From NCBI GenBank assembly GCA_964463135.1, contig CAYXBA010000011.1:62001-126000 (forward strand): DNA of 64,000 bases. The letters run 5' to 3'. Below the pieces are notes generated by a model. It was not told where the DNA came from. It made no database searches and was given only the letters and a program-made list of their open reading frames with translations. The position numbers were made by a program, and so were the translations under genes. This DNA is from UBA6898 sp964463135 (GTDB lineage Bacteria; Nitrospirota; Thermodesulfovibrionia; Thermodesulfovibrionales; UBA6898). How positions within the stretch are numbered: the stretch's first letter is position 1; each line of letters opens with the position of its first letter. Shown here one piece after another: positions 1-8,103 of the stretch.

Positions 1-1
1 C

Positions 2-1432
2 ATCCATTATCTGAAATTCGTGATGCTGATCGTGGTGATCGGGATTGCTGCCGGACTCGGAGCAGGCATACAGCTTGGACAGGGCCTTGCAAACATCTAT
101 ATGGAATTCTACCGCTTCCCTTTTCTGCTGTATGAGCTGAGGCTTTCGGTCGTGCTTATTGCTGCAGGCATAACCGTCCTGTCGGCAGTTGGCGGAACGC
201 TCTTTGCCCTCCGCAAGGCGGTAATCCTGCCGCCTGCCGAGGCGATGCGGCCTGAACCGCCGGCCAAATACCGCACGACATTGTTAGAGCATATGGGACT
301 CGGTCCTATCCTCTCGCAGCCGACGCGTATTGTCTTCCGCAATATCGAGCGCAAACCGATCAAGTCTCTGCTCACCATAACGGGCATATCGCTGGCCTGT
401 GCTATCATGATAGCCGGTACGTTCTCGAAAGATGCGATCGATTTTATGGTGGATGTTCAGTTCAGGCAGTCCCAGAAGGAAGACATGATGGTGACGTTCA
501 GTGAGCCGACATCGCGCAGGGCGGTGTATGAACTGAAGGGCCTCACAGGTGTTGAGCATGCCGAGGTCTTCAGGACCGTGCCGGTGCGTCTGCGATTCGA
601 GCACCATACATACCGGACCGCTATCCGGGGCCTGGAGCCGGGCGGCAGTCTTCAGTATCTTCTCGATACATCGTTGAAGCCAATCCAGCTCCCCCCAGAG
701 GGTATCGTGCTGACCGATTATCTGGGAAAACTCCTCAATGTCAAGCCGGGCGATATGGTCACGGTAGAGATCCTTGAGGGAGAACGGCCGATCAGGCGGG
801 TGCCGGTGGCCGGACTGGTAAAACAGTATATCGGCATTATGGGATATATGGATATGGCTGCGCTGAACCGGCTCATGCGTGAGGGAAGCGCGGTCTCCGG
901 CGCCTATATAGCGGCTGATGCAAAATACCGCTCGGACATCTACAAGACCCTGGTGGAGATGCCCCGCGTTGCAGGGACTGTGGTGAGGACCGACGAGATC
1001 AGGAACTTCTATGAGACCCAGGCAGAGGCGCTCCTGTTCTTCACCTTTATCGCAAGCATTCTTGCGGGCACAATCGCCTTTGGCGTGGTGTATAACAGTG
1101 CGCGAATAAGTCTTGCAGAGCGGAGCCATGAGCTTGCCAGCCTCAGGGTGCTGGGGTACACGCGGGGAGAGATATCGTATATCTTCCTGGGAGAGCTTGC
1201 CCTGCTGACGCTGTTGTCACTGCCGCTCGGTGCGGTCATCGGCACCGGCATCTGCGCGTACGTTGCAAAGGCGCTTGAATCAGATCTTTTCAGGGTGCCG
1301 ATCATCATTGAGTCAGGCACCTATGCACTTGCAGCATCAGTGGTGATCGTCTCTGCCTGCATGTCAGGCCTGATCGTGCGCCACAGGCTCGACCATCTGG
1401 ACCTCGTAGCGGTCCTCAAGACAAAGGAGTGA
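2..1432 (+). CDS. ABC transporter permease, FtsX/MacB type (5' end outside window)
   Basis: This is the C-terminal part of an integral-membrane permease of the FtsX/MacB superfamily. The frame is open from the first bases of the window, so the true start lies upstream; an in-frame GTG at 20 is not believed to be the start because the sequence before it (HYLKFVM) continues the membrane segment. About 476 residues are visible. Hydrophobic segments lie near residues 6-25, 48-68, 115-138, 345-370, 398-422 and 440-462. A roughly 200-residue soluble region between the third and fourth resembles the periplasmic core of this family. It is followed, with overlapping ends, by a HlyD-type adaptor, so the pair probably belongs to an export or lipoprotein-handling ABC system whose ATPase is upstream. 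The substrate cannot be told from the sequence. Confidence 0.85.
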   Translation: MHYLKFVMLIVVIGIAAGLGAGIQLGQGLANIYMEFYRFPFLLYELRLSVVLIAAGITVLSAVGGTLFALRKAVILPPAEAMRPEPPAKYRTTLLEHMGLGPILSQPTRIVFRNIERKPIKSLLTITGISLACAIMIAGTFSKDAIDFMVDVQFRQSQKEDMMVTFSEPTSRRAVYELKGLTGVEHAEVFRTVPVRLRFEHHTYRTAIRGLEPGGSLQYLLDTSLKPIQLPPEGIVLTDYLGKLLNVKPGDMVTVEILEGERPIRRVPVAGLVKQYIGIMGYMDMAALNRLMREGSAVSGAYIAADAKYRSDIYKTLVEMPRVAGTVVRTDEIRNFYETQAEALLFFTFIASILAGTIAFGVVYNSARISLAERSHELASLRVLGYTRGEISYIFLGELALLTLLSLPLGAVIGTGICAYVAKALESDLFRVPIIIESGTYALAASVVIVSACMSGLIVRHRLDHLDLVAVLKTKE

Positions 1433-1434
1433 AT

Positions 1435-2646
1435 ATGCGGCCGGAAGTACGCAGAAGGATACTGATCATAACCGTCTCTGTTGCGGTCATTCTGTTGCTG
1501 GTGTATGGCTTCATGCCGAAGCCCGTTTATATTGATAGCGCACAGGCTAAGAAGGGGACGATGAGAGTGACCGTGGACGAGGAAGGAAAAACACGGGTCA
1601 AAGACCGTTTTGTGGTGTCAGCCCCTGTTGCAGGTTATCTGCGGCGTATTGAGCTGGAAGTGGGTGATGAGATAAAGAAAGGACAGGTTGTTGCAGAACT
1701 TGAGCCGCTCCGTTCCTCCGTCCTTGACCCCAGGAGCAGAGCAGAGGCCCTTGCTGCTGTTTCGACAGCGCAGGCAACGCTCAATGCGGTAAAAGAGGAG
1801 GAGCGGTCTGCAGAGGCTGCCGCAGAATATGCGAAAAAGAACATTGAACGCCAGAAAAGGTTGTTTGAATCAGGTTATGTCGCAAAGGATACCATGGAGC
1901 AGGCTGATGCAGATGCAAAGAAGACCGAGGCGGCCCGTCTTTCAGCAGAGGCGAGGGTAAAGGCTGCCCGGGCAGAACTTGAGCGTACCAGGAGCCTGCT
2001 GGGCCATTCTGCTGCTGACGGAACGGTTGACCGGGAGCGGATCGTGAGCGTCAAGGCACCTGCAGCAGGAAGGCTCCTGAAGATCCATCACGAGAGCGAA
2101 GGAGCGATCGCAGGCGGGGAACCGATAATAGATATCGGTGATCCGGGTACGATCGAGGTGAAGGCCGAGGTCCTTTCAGCCGACGCAGTGAAGATCAAGC
2201 CGGGCGCGTCAGTCCTGTTCGAGCGATGGGGCGGCAGCGAACCGCTCTCAGGCGTGGTGCGGATCATCGAACCGGAAGCATTTACGAAGATATCGAGCCT
2301 TGGTGTGGAGGAGCAACGGGTGCTGGTCATCGCAGATATCACCTCAGTGCCTGAGGCATGGAAAAGGCTTGGAGACGGATATCGGGTCGAGGCCAGTTTT
2401 GTGATATGGGAAGGCAGGGATGTGCTGCAGGTGCCGTCAAGTGCGCTCTTCAGAAAGGGCGAGGGATGGGCTGTCTTTGTGGTTGATAATAACCGTGCTC
2501 GCCTGAAAGAGGTCGTTGTGGGCCACAGGAATGGGCTTGCGGCAGAGATCGTTTCCGGACTTGCGGAGAAAGATCAGGTGATCACCCATCCTGACGATGC
2601 GGTCAAAGACGGGATCCGCGTGCGCCTGAGGAACAGCGGACGGTAG
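1435..2646 (+). CDS. HlyD/RND-family periplasmic adaptor (membrane fusion protein)
   Basis: Membrane-anchored adaptor that would link the inner-membrane transporter to the outer membrane. There is an N-terminal membrane anchor at about residues 8-27, a first lipoyl half-motif near 60-92 (SAPVAGYL...VGDEIKKGQ), a long Ala/Glu/Lys-rich coiled-coil hairpin at about 105-195, a second lipoyl half (KAPAAGRLLK) near 205-235, then beta-barrel and membrane-proximal domains. The start is set at ATG 1435 because AAAGGAG (1423-1429) lies at proper distance; an in-frame GTG at 1429 sits on top of that ribosome site. The permease stop codon lies only 2 bases upstream, so the two are translated as a unit. 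Length (403 aa) is normal for the family. Confidence 0.88.
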   Translation: MRPEVRRRILIITVSVAVILLLVYGFMPKPVYIDSAQAKKGTMRVTVDEEGKTRVKDRFVVSAPVAGYLRRIELEVGDEIKKGQVVAELEPLRSSVLDPRSRAEALAAVSTAQATLNAVKEEERSAEAAAEYAKKNIERQKRLFESGYVAKDTMEQADADAKKTEAARLSAEARVKAARAELERTRSLLGHSAADGTVDRERIVSVKAPAAGRLLKIHHESEGAIAGGEPIIDIGDPGTIEVKAEVLSADAVKIKPGASVLFERWGGSEPLSGVVRIIEPEAFTKISSLGVEEQRVLVIADITSVPEAWKRLGDGYRVEASFVIWEGRDVLQVPSSALFRKGEGWAVFVVDNNRARLKEVVVGHRNGLAAEIVSGLAEKDQVITHPDDAVKDGIRVRLRNSGR

Positions 2647-2747
2647 GCGACAGGGAACTTTTCTTGTGGCCTCTTGTATTCAAAGCGCAACTATGAGGAA
2701 TACTCCCTGAACTCACTATCATCCGAATAGTGCGGCAATTCGCTGTC

Positions 2748-2776
2748 TTGACAGGCAGGATAATGCTGATTAAAAT
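2748..2776 (+). promoter_or_regulatory. Sigma-70-type promoter for the 2827 lipoprotein gene
   Basis: TTGACA (2748-2753), a 17-base spacer and TAAAAT (2771-2776) make a near-consensus housekeeping promoter. It is placed about 50 bases before the GTG start of the next gene, in a 180-base gap that otherwise holds nothing recognisable. Confidence 0.6.
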
Positions 2777-2826
2777 ATTGCCGGCGTTTACGTAAATGTT
2801 CGTATTTTAAAAATGAGGATAATACT

Positions 2827-3180
2827 GTGAAATACCGGTCTGTCAGCATAGTTGGTTTGCTGTTCTTCCTGTTTCTTCTCTGCGGATGTGCATCGCAGAC
2901 CACACGTGAAGATCGCATGACGAGCTGGATAACCAGACCTTTGTCCGAACTCAAACAGGAAATGAATCGTCCTGATTCATATGCTACAAAGGTCGGATGG
3001 AAAGAGAGCACCTATCAGCTTGCAAATGGCAATGTTGTTTATATCGAACCGGTGAGCATAGATTGTTCCGTCCATTGGGAAATAAATCAGGGCGGTATCA
3101 TTATCGGCTATCAGGTCAAAGGGTGCAAGCAGCGCGAAGACACGAATAATATCATCAACACCCGCATCAGTAACAAGTAA
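2827..3180 (+). CDS. Small lipoprotein, unknown function
   Basis: 117-residue protein with a type II signal peptide: a hydrophobic stretch (about residues 5-19) ends in the lipobox LCGC, so the mature protein starts at a lipidated Cys. The rest is soluble, with two further cysteines (in VSIDCSVHW and VKGCKQRE) that could form a disulfide. The pattern of a short lipoprotein with a polar body resembles small envelope lipoproteins often found in these bacteria, but no family was recognised. Translation starts at GTG 2827, with GAGG at 2815-2818. It has its own promoter and is apparently monocistronic; the next gene is convergent. Confidence 0.7.
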   Translation: MKYRSVSIVGLLFFLFLLCGCASQTTREDRMTSWITRPLSELKQEMNRPDSYATKVGWKESTYQLANGNVVYIEPVSIDCSVHWEINQGGIIIGYQVKGCKQREDTNNIINTRISNK

Positions 3181-3200
3181 AAGAGACGCCCATAATTCGG

Positions 3201-3674
3201 TCACGCCCCGCGAACATGTCTTGTCCTCCGGATTATGCATGCCAGATACAGCACGATGATCATATTCACGACAAAGACAGCGATCCGAACCGGCGTAGCC
3301 TGGCGCACGATCTCCATAAGCTCAACAGGGATATACAGGGCTCCGGTAAGGAGTCCGAACCACTCAGCCCACTGCCGCTCAAGCCATAAGCCGACTGCTT
3401 CCAGAAAACGGACTGCCGAGTAGACTAAGGCAAAAAGGGCCATTATCCAGAGCTGCCCCGAGGTCAACTGGCTGAAGGTATCGATGAAGATCGAAGGGTA
3501 GTGTCTGGCAGGGTTCATATGAAAGGTTCTGATGATCTCAACAGCAACTGCATGAAGGTCTCTATGGATGAAGGCAAGCAGCCCAAAACCGGTGAGCAGA
3601 ACAAGCATTCCTTTTAACCCTTCGAAGAGAGCAACGACGTGAATACCTCTTGAGCGGTGTCTGCTACCTGTCAT
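3201..3674 (-). CDS. DUF2127 family membrane protein
   Basis: 157-residue integral-membrane protein with four hydrophobic segments, beginning with the motif ALFEGLKGMLVLL that marks the DUF2127 family. No biochemical role is established for this family. The start is taken at ATG 3674, preceded by GGAG at a spacing of 7; an upstream in-frame ATG at 3689 has no better ribosome site. It is convergent with the lipoprotein gene and follows the pirin gene in the same direction after a 30-base gap, so it may be cotranscribed with pirin. Confidence 0.75.
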   Translation of the reverse strand: MTGSRHRSRGIHVVALFEGLKGMLVLLTGFGLLAFIHRDLHAVAVEIIRTFHMNPARHYPSIFIDTFSQLTSGQLWIMALFALVYSAVRFLEAVGLWLERQWAEWFGLLTGALYIPVELMEIVRQATPVRIAVFVVNMIIVLYLACIIRRTRHVRGA

Positions 3675-3704
3675 GCCCGCTCTCCTCATCCATCTTCATC
3701 TGCG

Positions 3705-4610
3705 TTAACGGTGTTTGATGAACGTGCCTTTCTCGTATTCCTCAAAGGCTGTTTGCAGTTCTTCCTGCGTATTCATCACGATCGGACCGTACCAGGCGAC
3801 CGGCTCGCCGATCGGCCTGCCCGAGATCAGGAGAAAACGGACCGCAGAGTCTTCTGTGGTGACCGTTATCGTATCGCCCATGTGCTCATAGAGTATCAGG
3901 GCCTCGGGAGTTCCTTTGCAGTCGCGTTTGTAATCAAAATAGTTGCTGCCTATCACTTCACGGGCAAAGGCATTGCGCTCTTCGTCGAAATAGGCGCTTC
4001 CCTCGGCCACGTACGCAAAGGCTGTATGGCCTGACGGCACCTGGTGCATAAAGGTCGTGTCTGCAGGAACTGAAACATCCAGATATTCCGGATCGGTAAC
4101 AATGTCCCTGACCGGCCCACTGGTTCCGTCCACAGTTCCGCAGATGACCTTCACCGCTGCGCCTGACGCCAGTCTCTTCTCCGGGATCTGGCTGCTCTTG
4201 ATCTCGCGGTAACGCGGGTCCATCATCTTCTCCTTTGCCGGAAGATTTGCCCAGAGCTGGAAGCCCCAGAGGAGATCATCCTTGCCGCCCTTCGGCATCT
4301 CCTGATGGATGATGCCGCTTCCTGCTGTCATCCATTGCACGTCGCCAGGGGAGATGAGACCTTTGTTCTTCATGCTGTCGCCGTGCTCAATATTGCCATG
4401 CAGAACATAGGTGATCGTCTCGATCCCGCGGTGGGGGTGCCACGGAAAGCCTGCAAGATACTGGCTCGGGATGTCCGAATGGAAATCATCGAGAAGCAGA
4501 AAGGGGTCGAGTTCAGGTATCTGATAGTAACCGAAGGCACGTTTGAGGTGCACCCCTGCGCCTTCGATCGTCGGTTTGCTCTTCCAGATCTTCTTTATTT
4601 TTCTGACCAT
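3705..4610 (-). CDS. Pirin family protein
   Basis: 301-residue bicupin of the pirin family, which binds one metal ion in the N-terminal cupin; some bacterial members have quercetinase activity while others act as redox-sensing cofactors. The four metal ligands are all visible: H58 and H60 in FPWHPHRGIET, and H102 and E104 in GSGIIHQEMPK. The C-terminal cupin (pirin_C) covers about residues 170-280. Length is normal. A promoter-like TTGACC/TACACT pair lies at 4675-4648, immediately beside the IS target duplication. Function in this organism cannot be assigned beyond the family. Confidence 0.87.
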   Translation of the reverse strand: MVRKIKKIWKSKPTIEGAGVHLKRAFGYYQIPELDPFLLLDDFHSDIPSQYLAGFPWHPHRGIETITYVLHGNIEHGDSMKNKGLISPGDVQWMTAGSGIIHQEMPKGGKDDLLWGFQLWANLPAKEKMMDPRYREIKSSQIPEKRLASGAAVKVICGTVDGTSGPVRDIVTDPEYLDVSVPADTTFMHQVPSGHTAFAYVAEGSAYFDEERNAFAREVIGSNYFDYKRDCKGTPEALILYEHMGDTITVTTEDSAVRFLLISGRPIGEPVAWYGPIVMNTQEELQTAFEEYEKGTFIKHR

Positions 4611-4647
4611 GTTCAGCCTCCGGGAAGAATAACGATTTCTTTATCTC

Positions 4648-4675
4648 AGTGTATCAGTTTTCTGCCGGAGGTCAA
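4648..4675 (-). promoter_or_regulatory. Candidate pirin promoter next to IS insertion
   Basis: On the minus strand TTGACC (4675-4670), a 16-base spacer and TACACT (4653-4648) lie about 40 bases before the pirin start. The -35 hexamer ends right at the edge of the IS target duplication (4676-4691), so the insertion has left the core promoter intact but replaced all sequence upstream of it. Confidence 0.45.
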
Positions 4676-4691
4676 TGAAGGGCTCAGGCTT
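4676..4691 (+). repeat. Target-site duplication, left copy
   Basis: The 16-base sequence TGAAGGGCTCAGGCTT is repeated exactly at 6104-6119 on the other side of the insertion sequence. Identity extends to 19 bases if the first and last bases of the element are included. Confidence 0.8.
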
Positions 4692-6103
4692 TGTCAACCC
4701 AAAGTAGAAATGTCCTGTTTTTACCAATTTAGAAATGTCCTGTATTCATGCTGCTTTTATTTTCATCTTCTTAGGGACGAAGAAGAGTCTCCTCCAAGGA
4801 TTGTCTTTTGCTGGTCTCGAGGGTTTCCTTCGCTTTGGCACCGGTAATGGTTTTGATAGCTTCTCGGGCTTTACTGCTATCTGCCTGAACTTCACTTTCT
4901 GCCCTTTGCACCAGATGGCCATTGACCCATCAGTATATTCCTCAACCATCAGCTTCTTCGTCTTCACTGCCTCTTCTATCTGATAGAGCTTCCGGTCATG
5001 GGCAATCGTAAAATCATTCTTCAGTGTCCGCTCTGTCTTGATACAGAGGATTCGGTCAAGGTTAAGCCCCTTGGGGATCGGTCTATGGAGGTTTTCTGCT
5101 TCCGTTGCCTTTTTGGCAAAGCGCCTGTTATAGATCGGCAGATACTCCTTAAGAAACTCATTTGCCGCAGCAATGCTGCTTATGCCTCTGAGCCTCATCT
5201 CCTTGACCAGACGGTCCTGAAGGGTATTAAACAGTCTCTCAACCCTCCCTTTTGCCTGAGGTGAATGAGCATGAATCAGCTCTACGCCCAGTTCTTTCAA
5301 TGCCCTGCCGAATTCACTTGCCGGTTCTGTGCCATTTAGCTCATCTTCTATGGTCGGTTTCCCTGTTGATTTGTATGTGCTGTGCTTGTCCATGTAAAGG
5401 CTCATCGGAATGCCATACTTCCTGATATATCGCTTGAAGCTGTCCATGGCTGGGATCGTTCCCTCATATCCGTAAAACTTTCCGTAAATCTTGCCGGTAG
5501 CATCATCGATATAGCCCATAAACACACATTCCGGCCCTCTGCCTTCAAACCAATCGTGGTGTGAGCCATCTACCTGTATCATCTGCCCATATCGGTCTTT
5601 CCGGGGCCTCCACTGACGGTGCTGTCTGCCTTTACGCTTCTTCTTCCAGAGCCCTGCCTCTATCAACCATACCCGAAGGGTTTCGTCACTTATCTTAATA
5701 CCGTCTCTCTCAAGGAGCTTCTCCTGGGCCAAAGTCGGTCCAAATCCTTCGTAGTGCTGCCGGTATAGCCCAAGCACCTGTTCTTTGACCTCTTGTGGCA
5801 GTTTCCTGTTTGATTCCTGCCCACGAGACCGGTGTACTATTCCCCGGGAACCTTCTTCCATTACCCGTATAACGATCCTTCCGGTCTGCCTGATGCTTAA
5901 TGAAAGCATCTCTGCTGCCTCTGTCTGCTTCAGTGCGCCCTCTATCACTTTCTGCACGACATGTAACCGCTTCAACTCCTTCTGACTCGCCATGATAATG
6001 TCCTTTCCTGCCATCCATGCCTCCTTCTCCTAAGCATGGTAGCTTCTCAAATTCAGGACATTTCTACTTTGGTTATTTAGGACATTATCATTTTGGCGTT
6101 ACA
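4692..6103 (-). mobile_element. Insertion sequence, IS1202/ISNCY-like, intact
   Basis: A 1412-base element carrying one transposase gene on the minus strand. Both ends begin TGT when read inward and align over about 50 bases as imperfect inverted repeats. Each end holds two copies of a motif ending ATGTCCT spaced about 24 bases apart. A 17-base block AAAGTAGAAATGTCCTG is perfectly inverted between the left outer position and the right inner position. The element is flanked by 16-base direct repeats. Unusually long target duplications are characteristic of the IS1202 family, whereas IS481 and IS3 give much shorter ones. An intact gene and perfect duplication suggest recent insertion. Confidence 0.85.
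4746..6014 (-). CDS. DDE transposase, ISNCY/IS1202-like
   Basis: 422-residue transposase. An N-terminal helix-turn-helix region (about residues 10-60) is followed by a linker and an integrase-core catalytic domain with the DDE triad: D149 in IQVDGSHHDW, D209 in LYMDKHSTYK and E259 in KGRVERLFN. A basic C-terminal tail (PVPKRRKPSRPAK) may contact DNA. ATG 6014 is chosen because GGAGG lies five bases upstream; ATG 5993 (MASQKELKRL) is an alternative, which also has an AAGGA site. No frameshift or internal stop is seen, so the enzyme is likely functional. Confidence 0.88.
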   Translation of the reverse strand: MAGKDIIMASQKELKRLHVVQKVIEGALKQTEAAEMLSLSIRQTGRIVIRVMEEGSRGIVHRSRGQESNRKLPQEVKEQVLGLYRQHYEGFGPTLAQEKLLERDGIKISDETLRVWLIEAGLWKKKRKGRQHRQWRPRKDRYGQMIQVDGSHHDWFEGRGPECVFMGYIDDATGKIYGKFYGYEGTIPAMDSFKRYIRKYGIPMSLYMDKHSTYKSTGKPTIEDELNGTEPASEFGRALKELGVELIHAHSPQAKGRVERLFNTLQDRLVKEMRLRGISSIAAANEFLKEYLPIYNRRFAKKATEAENLHRPIPKGLNLDRILCIKTERTLKNDFTIAHDRKLYQIEEAVKTKKLMVEEYTDGSMAIWCKGQKVKFRQIAVKPEKLSKPLPVPKRRKPSRPAKDNPWRRLFFVPKKMKIKAA

Positions 6104-6119
6104 TGAAGGGCTCAGGCTT
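6104..6119 (+). repeat. Target-site duplication, right copy
   Basis: Exact copy of the 16-base sequence at 4676-4691, directly after the ACA end of the insertion sequence. Confidence 0.8.
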
Positions 6120-6152
6120 TGACGTGGTATACTATGAGAACGGAGGAACTCA

Positions 6153-6413
6153 ATGGCACATACATTTACTGTTGCGCTGAATGATGAAATTTCGTCGGTT
6201 ATGGGCAGGGTCGAATCTGCTATAACCGGGAGCGGCGGCCTTTTTTCCGGAGATGCTGAAAAAGGCGTTTTTCAGGGCAATTCTGTCATGGGCCCCATCA
6301 AGGGAGAGTATTGTGCAGTTTCCGGGAATGAGATACGCATCACCATTAAGGACAAGCCGTTTATTGTGCCGTATAGCATGATAGAGGGTGAGATCAAAAA
6401 ATATTTCAGTTGA
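6153..6413 (+). CDS. Small protein of unknown function
   Basis: 86-residue soluble protein, not recognised. It has no signal peptide or membrane segment; the sequence alternates short beta-like stretches with glycines (ITGSGGLFSGDAEKG) and ends in KPFIVPYSMIEGEIKKYF. GGAGG at 6143-6147 precedes ATG 6153. The insertion sequence ends about 50 bases upstream, so whatever promoter served this gene from further upstream has been separated from it. The next gene starts 54 bases downstream in the same direction. Confidence 0.65.
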   Translation: MAHTFTVALNDEISSVMGRVESAITGSGGLFSGDAEKGVFQGNSVMGPIKGEYCAVSGNEIRITIKDKPFIVPYSMIEGEIKKYFS

Positions 6414-6467
6414 GTGGCATTGCAAATCTCTGCTACAGCCCGTAAGGGGCAAAAAAGGAAGGTAATC

Positions 6468-7352
6468 ATGAAGAAAACTGTTGCAGTTATTCTGTCGTCG
6501 GTTCTGGGCATATTCATGCTTTTAGGCATTGCTGTTGCGGATGAGATGCTGAAACCCTATGTACTTGCTTCATCAGGACCGGGGACTCTTGAGAAAAAGA
6601 AGGATGAGGTGAAGGCAAGCCTTGTTCAGCACGGGTTTCAGGCAGTCGGCGAATATGCTCCGTATAAAGGTGCCTATGTTATTATTGTGACCAATGACGC
6701 GTTGCGGAAGAACGCCGCCAAATCCGAATTCGGCGCATATGGCGCGATATCCCGTGTCGCCCTGACCGAGAAGGGCAACGAGATCGAGGTATCCTATACG
6801 AACCCGCTTTATTATGCCCAGGCGTATCAGATGAAGGACTCTCTCGCCGATGTTGCCGCTGCTCTCGAAAAGGCCCTTGGCAAAAAAACGGTGTTCGGAT
6901 CTCAAAAAGGGCTGACCGCAAGCAAGCTCCGTTCTTATCATTATATGGTAATGATGCCTTATTTTGAAGATCAGGTGCTGCTCGGCTCTCACGGTTCCCA
7001 GGAAGAGGCGCTCAAGGCTGTTGAGGCGAACCTCGCTGCACATAAGGGCGGTTCTTCAAAGATCTATCGGGTGGATCTGGCTGACAAGAAGGAGACAGTC
7101 TTCGGCGTAGGTATTACCGAAGGCGAGGGTGCGGACAAAACGATCATGCCGGTGATCGATATCAGTGATCCGAAGCACACCGCACATCTGCCGTACGAAA
7201 TGGTCGTCTCCGGCGGAAAGGTCTATATGCTGCACGGCAAGTTCCGGATCGCCCTCGATTTTCCTGACCTTACTATGGGCACTTTTATGAAGATCTCCGG
7301 AGCGCCTTCAGCTATCGAGGGGAAGCTGAAGCTGATTGCAGGAGGGAAATAA
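6468..7352 (+). CDS. Exported protein of unknown function
   Basis: 294-residue protein with a clear Sec signal peptide (residues 1 to about 24, ending AVADE). The mature part has two related halves with short beta-alpha units such as YKGAYVIIVTND and RSYHYMVMMPYFE, loosely recalling DUF302-like folds, but I cannot assign a family with certainty. The start is placed at ATG 6468, which has GGAAGG eight bases upstream; the longer open frame from 6414 has no start signal. Expected location is the periplasm. No cofactor motif or cysteine cluster is visible. Confidence 0.65.
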   Translation: MKKTVAVILSSVLGIFMLLGIAVADEMLKPYVLASSGPGTLEKKKDEVKASLVQHGFQAVGEYAPYKGAYVIIVTNDALRKNAAKSEFGAYGAISRVALTEKGNEIEVSYTNPLYYAQAYQMKDSLADVAAALEKALGKKTVFGSQKGLTASKLRSYHYMVMMPYFEDQVLLGSHGSQEEALKAVEANLAAHKGGSSKIYRVDLADKKETVFGVGITEGEGADKTIMPVIDISDPKHTAHLPYEMVVSGGKVYMLHGKFRIALDFPDLTMGTFMKISGAPSAIEGKLKLIAGGK

Positions 7353-7394
7353 GCCGGACAACAGGTTTTGAAATCTTGCAGGGATGCAGGCGGA

Positions 7395-8027
7395 TTACTC
7401 GGTCATCACCTGATCTGAAAGCTCATTCGTATCTCCGGGCTTCATGGGAAAGTGTTTCGCGAGTATTTCGCCTGCGTCTTTTATGGCCAGGCAAAGCGCG
7501 TCGCAGGCACGGCCTTCTTTTATGCCTCTCGATACTGTCAGAGCATACGTATTGAGCGTATGCTGGTCTATCTTTTCATATATACCCTTGTCAGCCAGGA
7601 CCCATACCTTATGTTCGAGCAATGAAATGAAGAAGAGCACGCCGGTGTTTGCCCGTGTCTTGTAAAGACTTTTTTCGTAAAAAGCCCTGACAGCTCTTTG
7701 TCGCACAGCCTCCTCCAGTCTGCGCCGTCTGACAAAGGACCTTTTTAACGCAGGCAGGTATTTGAAAAGCAGCCAGATGATCGGCCATAAGAGAAAGCTG
7801 AGGAGAATGAAGTAGTGCAGCGATGCTGAAAGGAATACCTCTGACAGGACCAGGCTGATGCCTGATCCAAGAAGTATGCTGCCGAGTACGGCTGTCTCAC
7901 GGTATTCATCGCTGCTGTCAACGACCATGACAGCCACTTCGCCGATCGTACAGCATTCAACTGACCGCGTTGTCTCTGCTATCAGGTCTTTTTCTGCCTT
8001 TGTAAAAAATGTCTCTGATCTATTCAT
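7395..8027 (-). CDS. TPM-domain membrane protein
   Basis: About 210 residues. The N-terminal part (FFTKAEKDLIAETTRSVE...GEVAVMVVDS) and C-terminal part (TGVLFFISLLEHKVWVLADKGIYEKI) together form a TPM (YgcG-like) domain interrupted by two membrane segments at about residues 45-90. This split arrangement is typical of the shorter partner in LemA/TPM/TPM gene sets. TPM domains are found in photosystem-repair and phosphatase-like proteins, and the bacterial role is unclear. It follows the longer TPM gene by about 75 bases. ATG 8027 is preferred; GTG 8036 is an in-frame alternative. Confidence 0.75.
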   Translation of the reverse strand: MNRSETFFTKAEKDLIAETTRSVECCTIGEVAVMVVDSSDEYRETAVLGSILLGSGISLVLSEVFLSASLHYFILLSFLLWPIIWLLFKYLPALKRSFVRRRRLEEAVRQRAVRAFYEKSLYKTRANTGVLFFISLLEHKVWVLADKGIYEKIDQHTLNTYALTVSRGIKEGRACDALCLAIKDAGEILAKHFPMKPGDTNELSDQVMTE

Positions 8028-8103
8028 ATCCCACACTCGCCCTTTTCTGTATTAGCCACGAAGCTGGCTGGCTGACAAGCCTGTAAGCTAAAACGCTGAT
8101 AAA

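Noticed and set aside
6119..6133. TTGACG plus TATACT before the 6153 gene as a promoter
   Set aside because: The two boxes are only three bases apart, and no suitable -35 is found for the TATACT.
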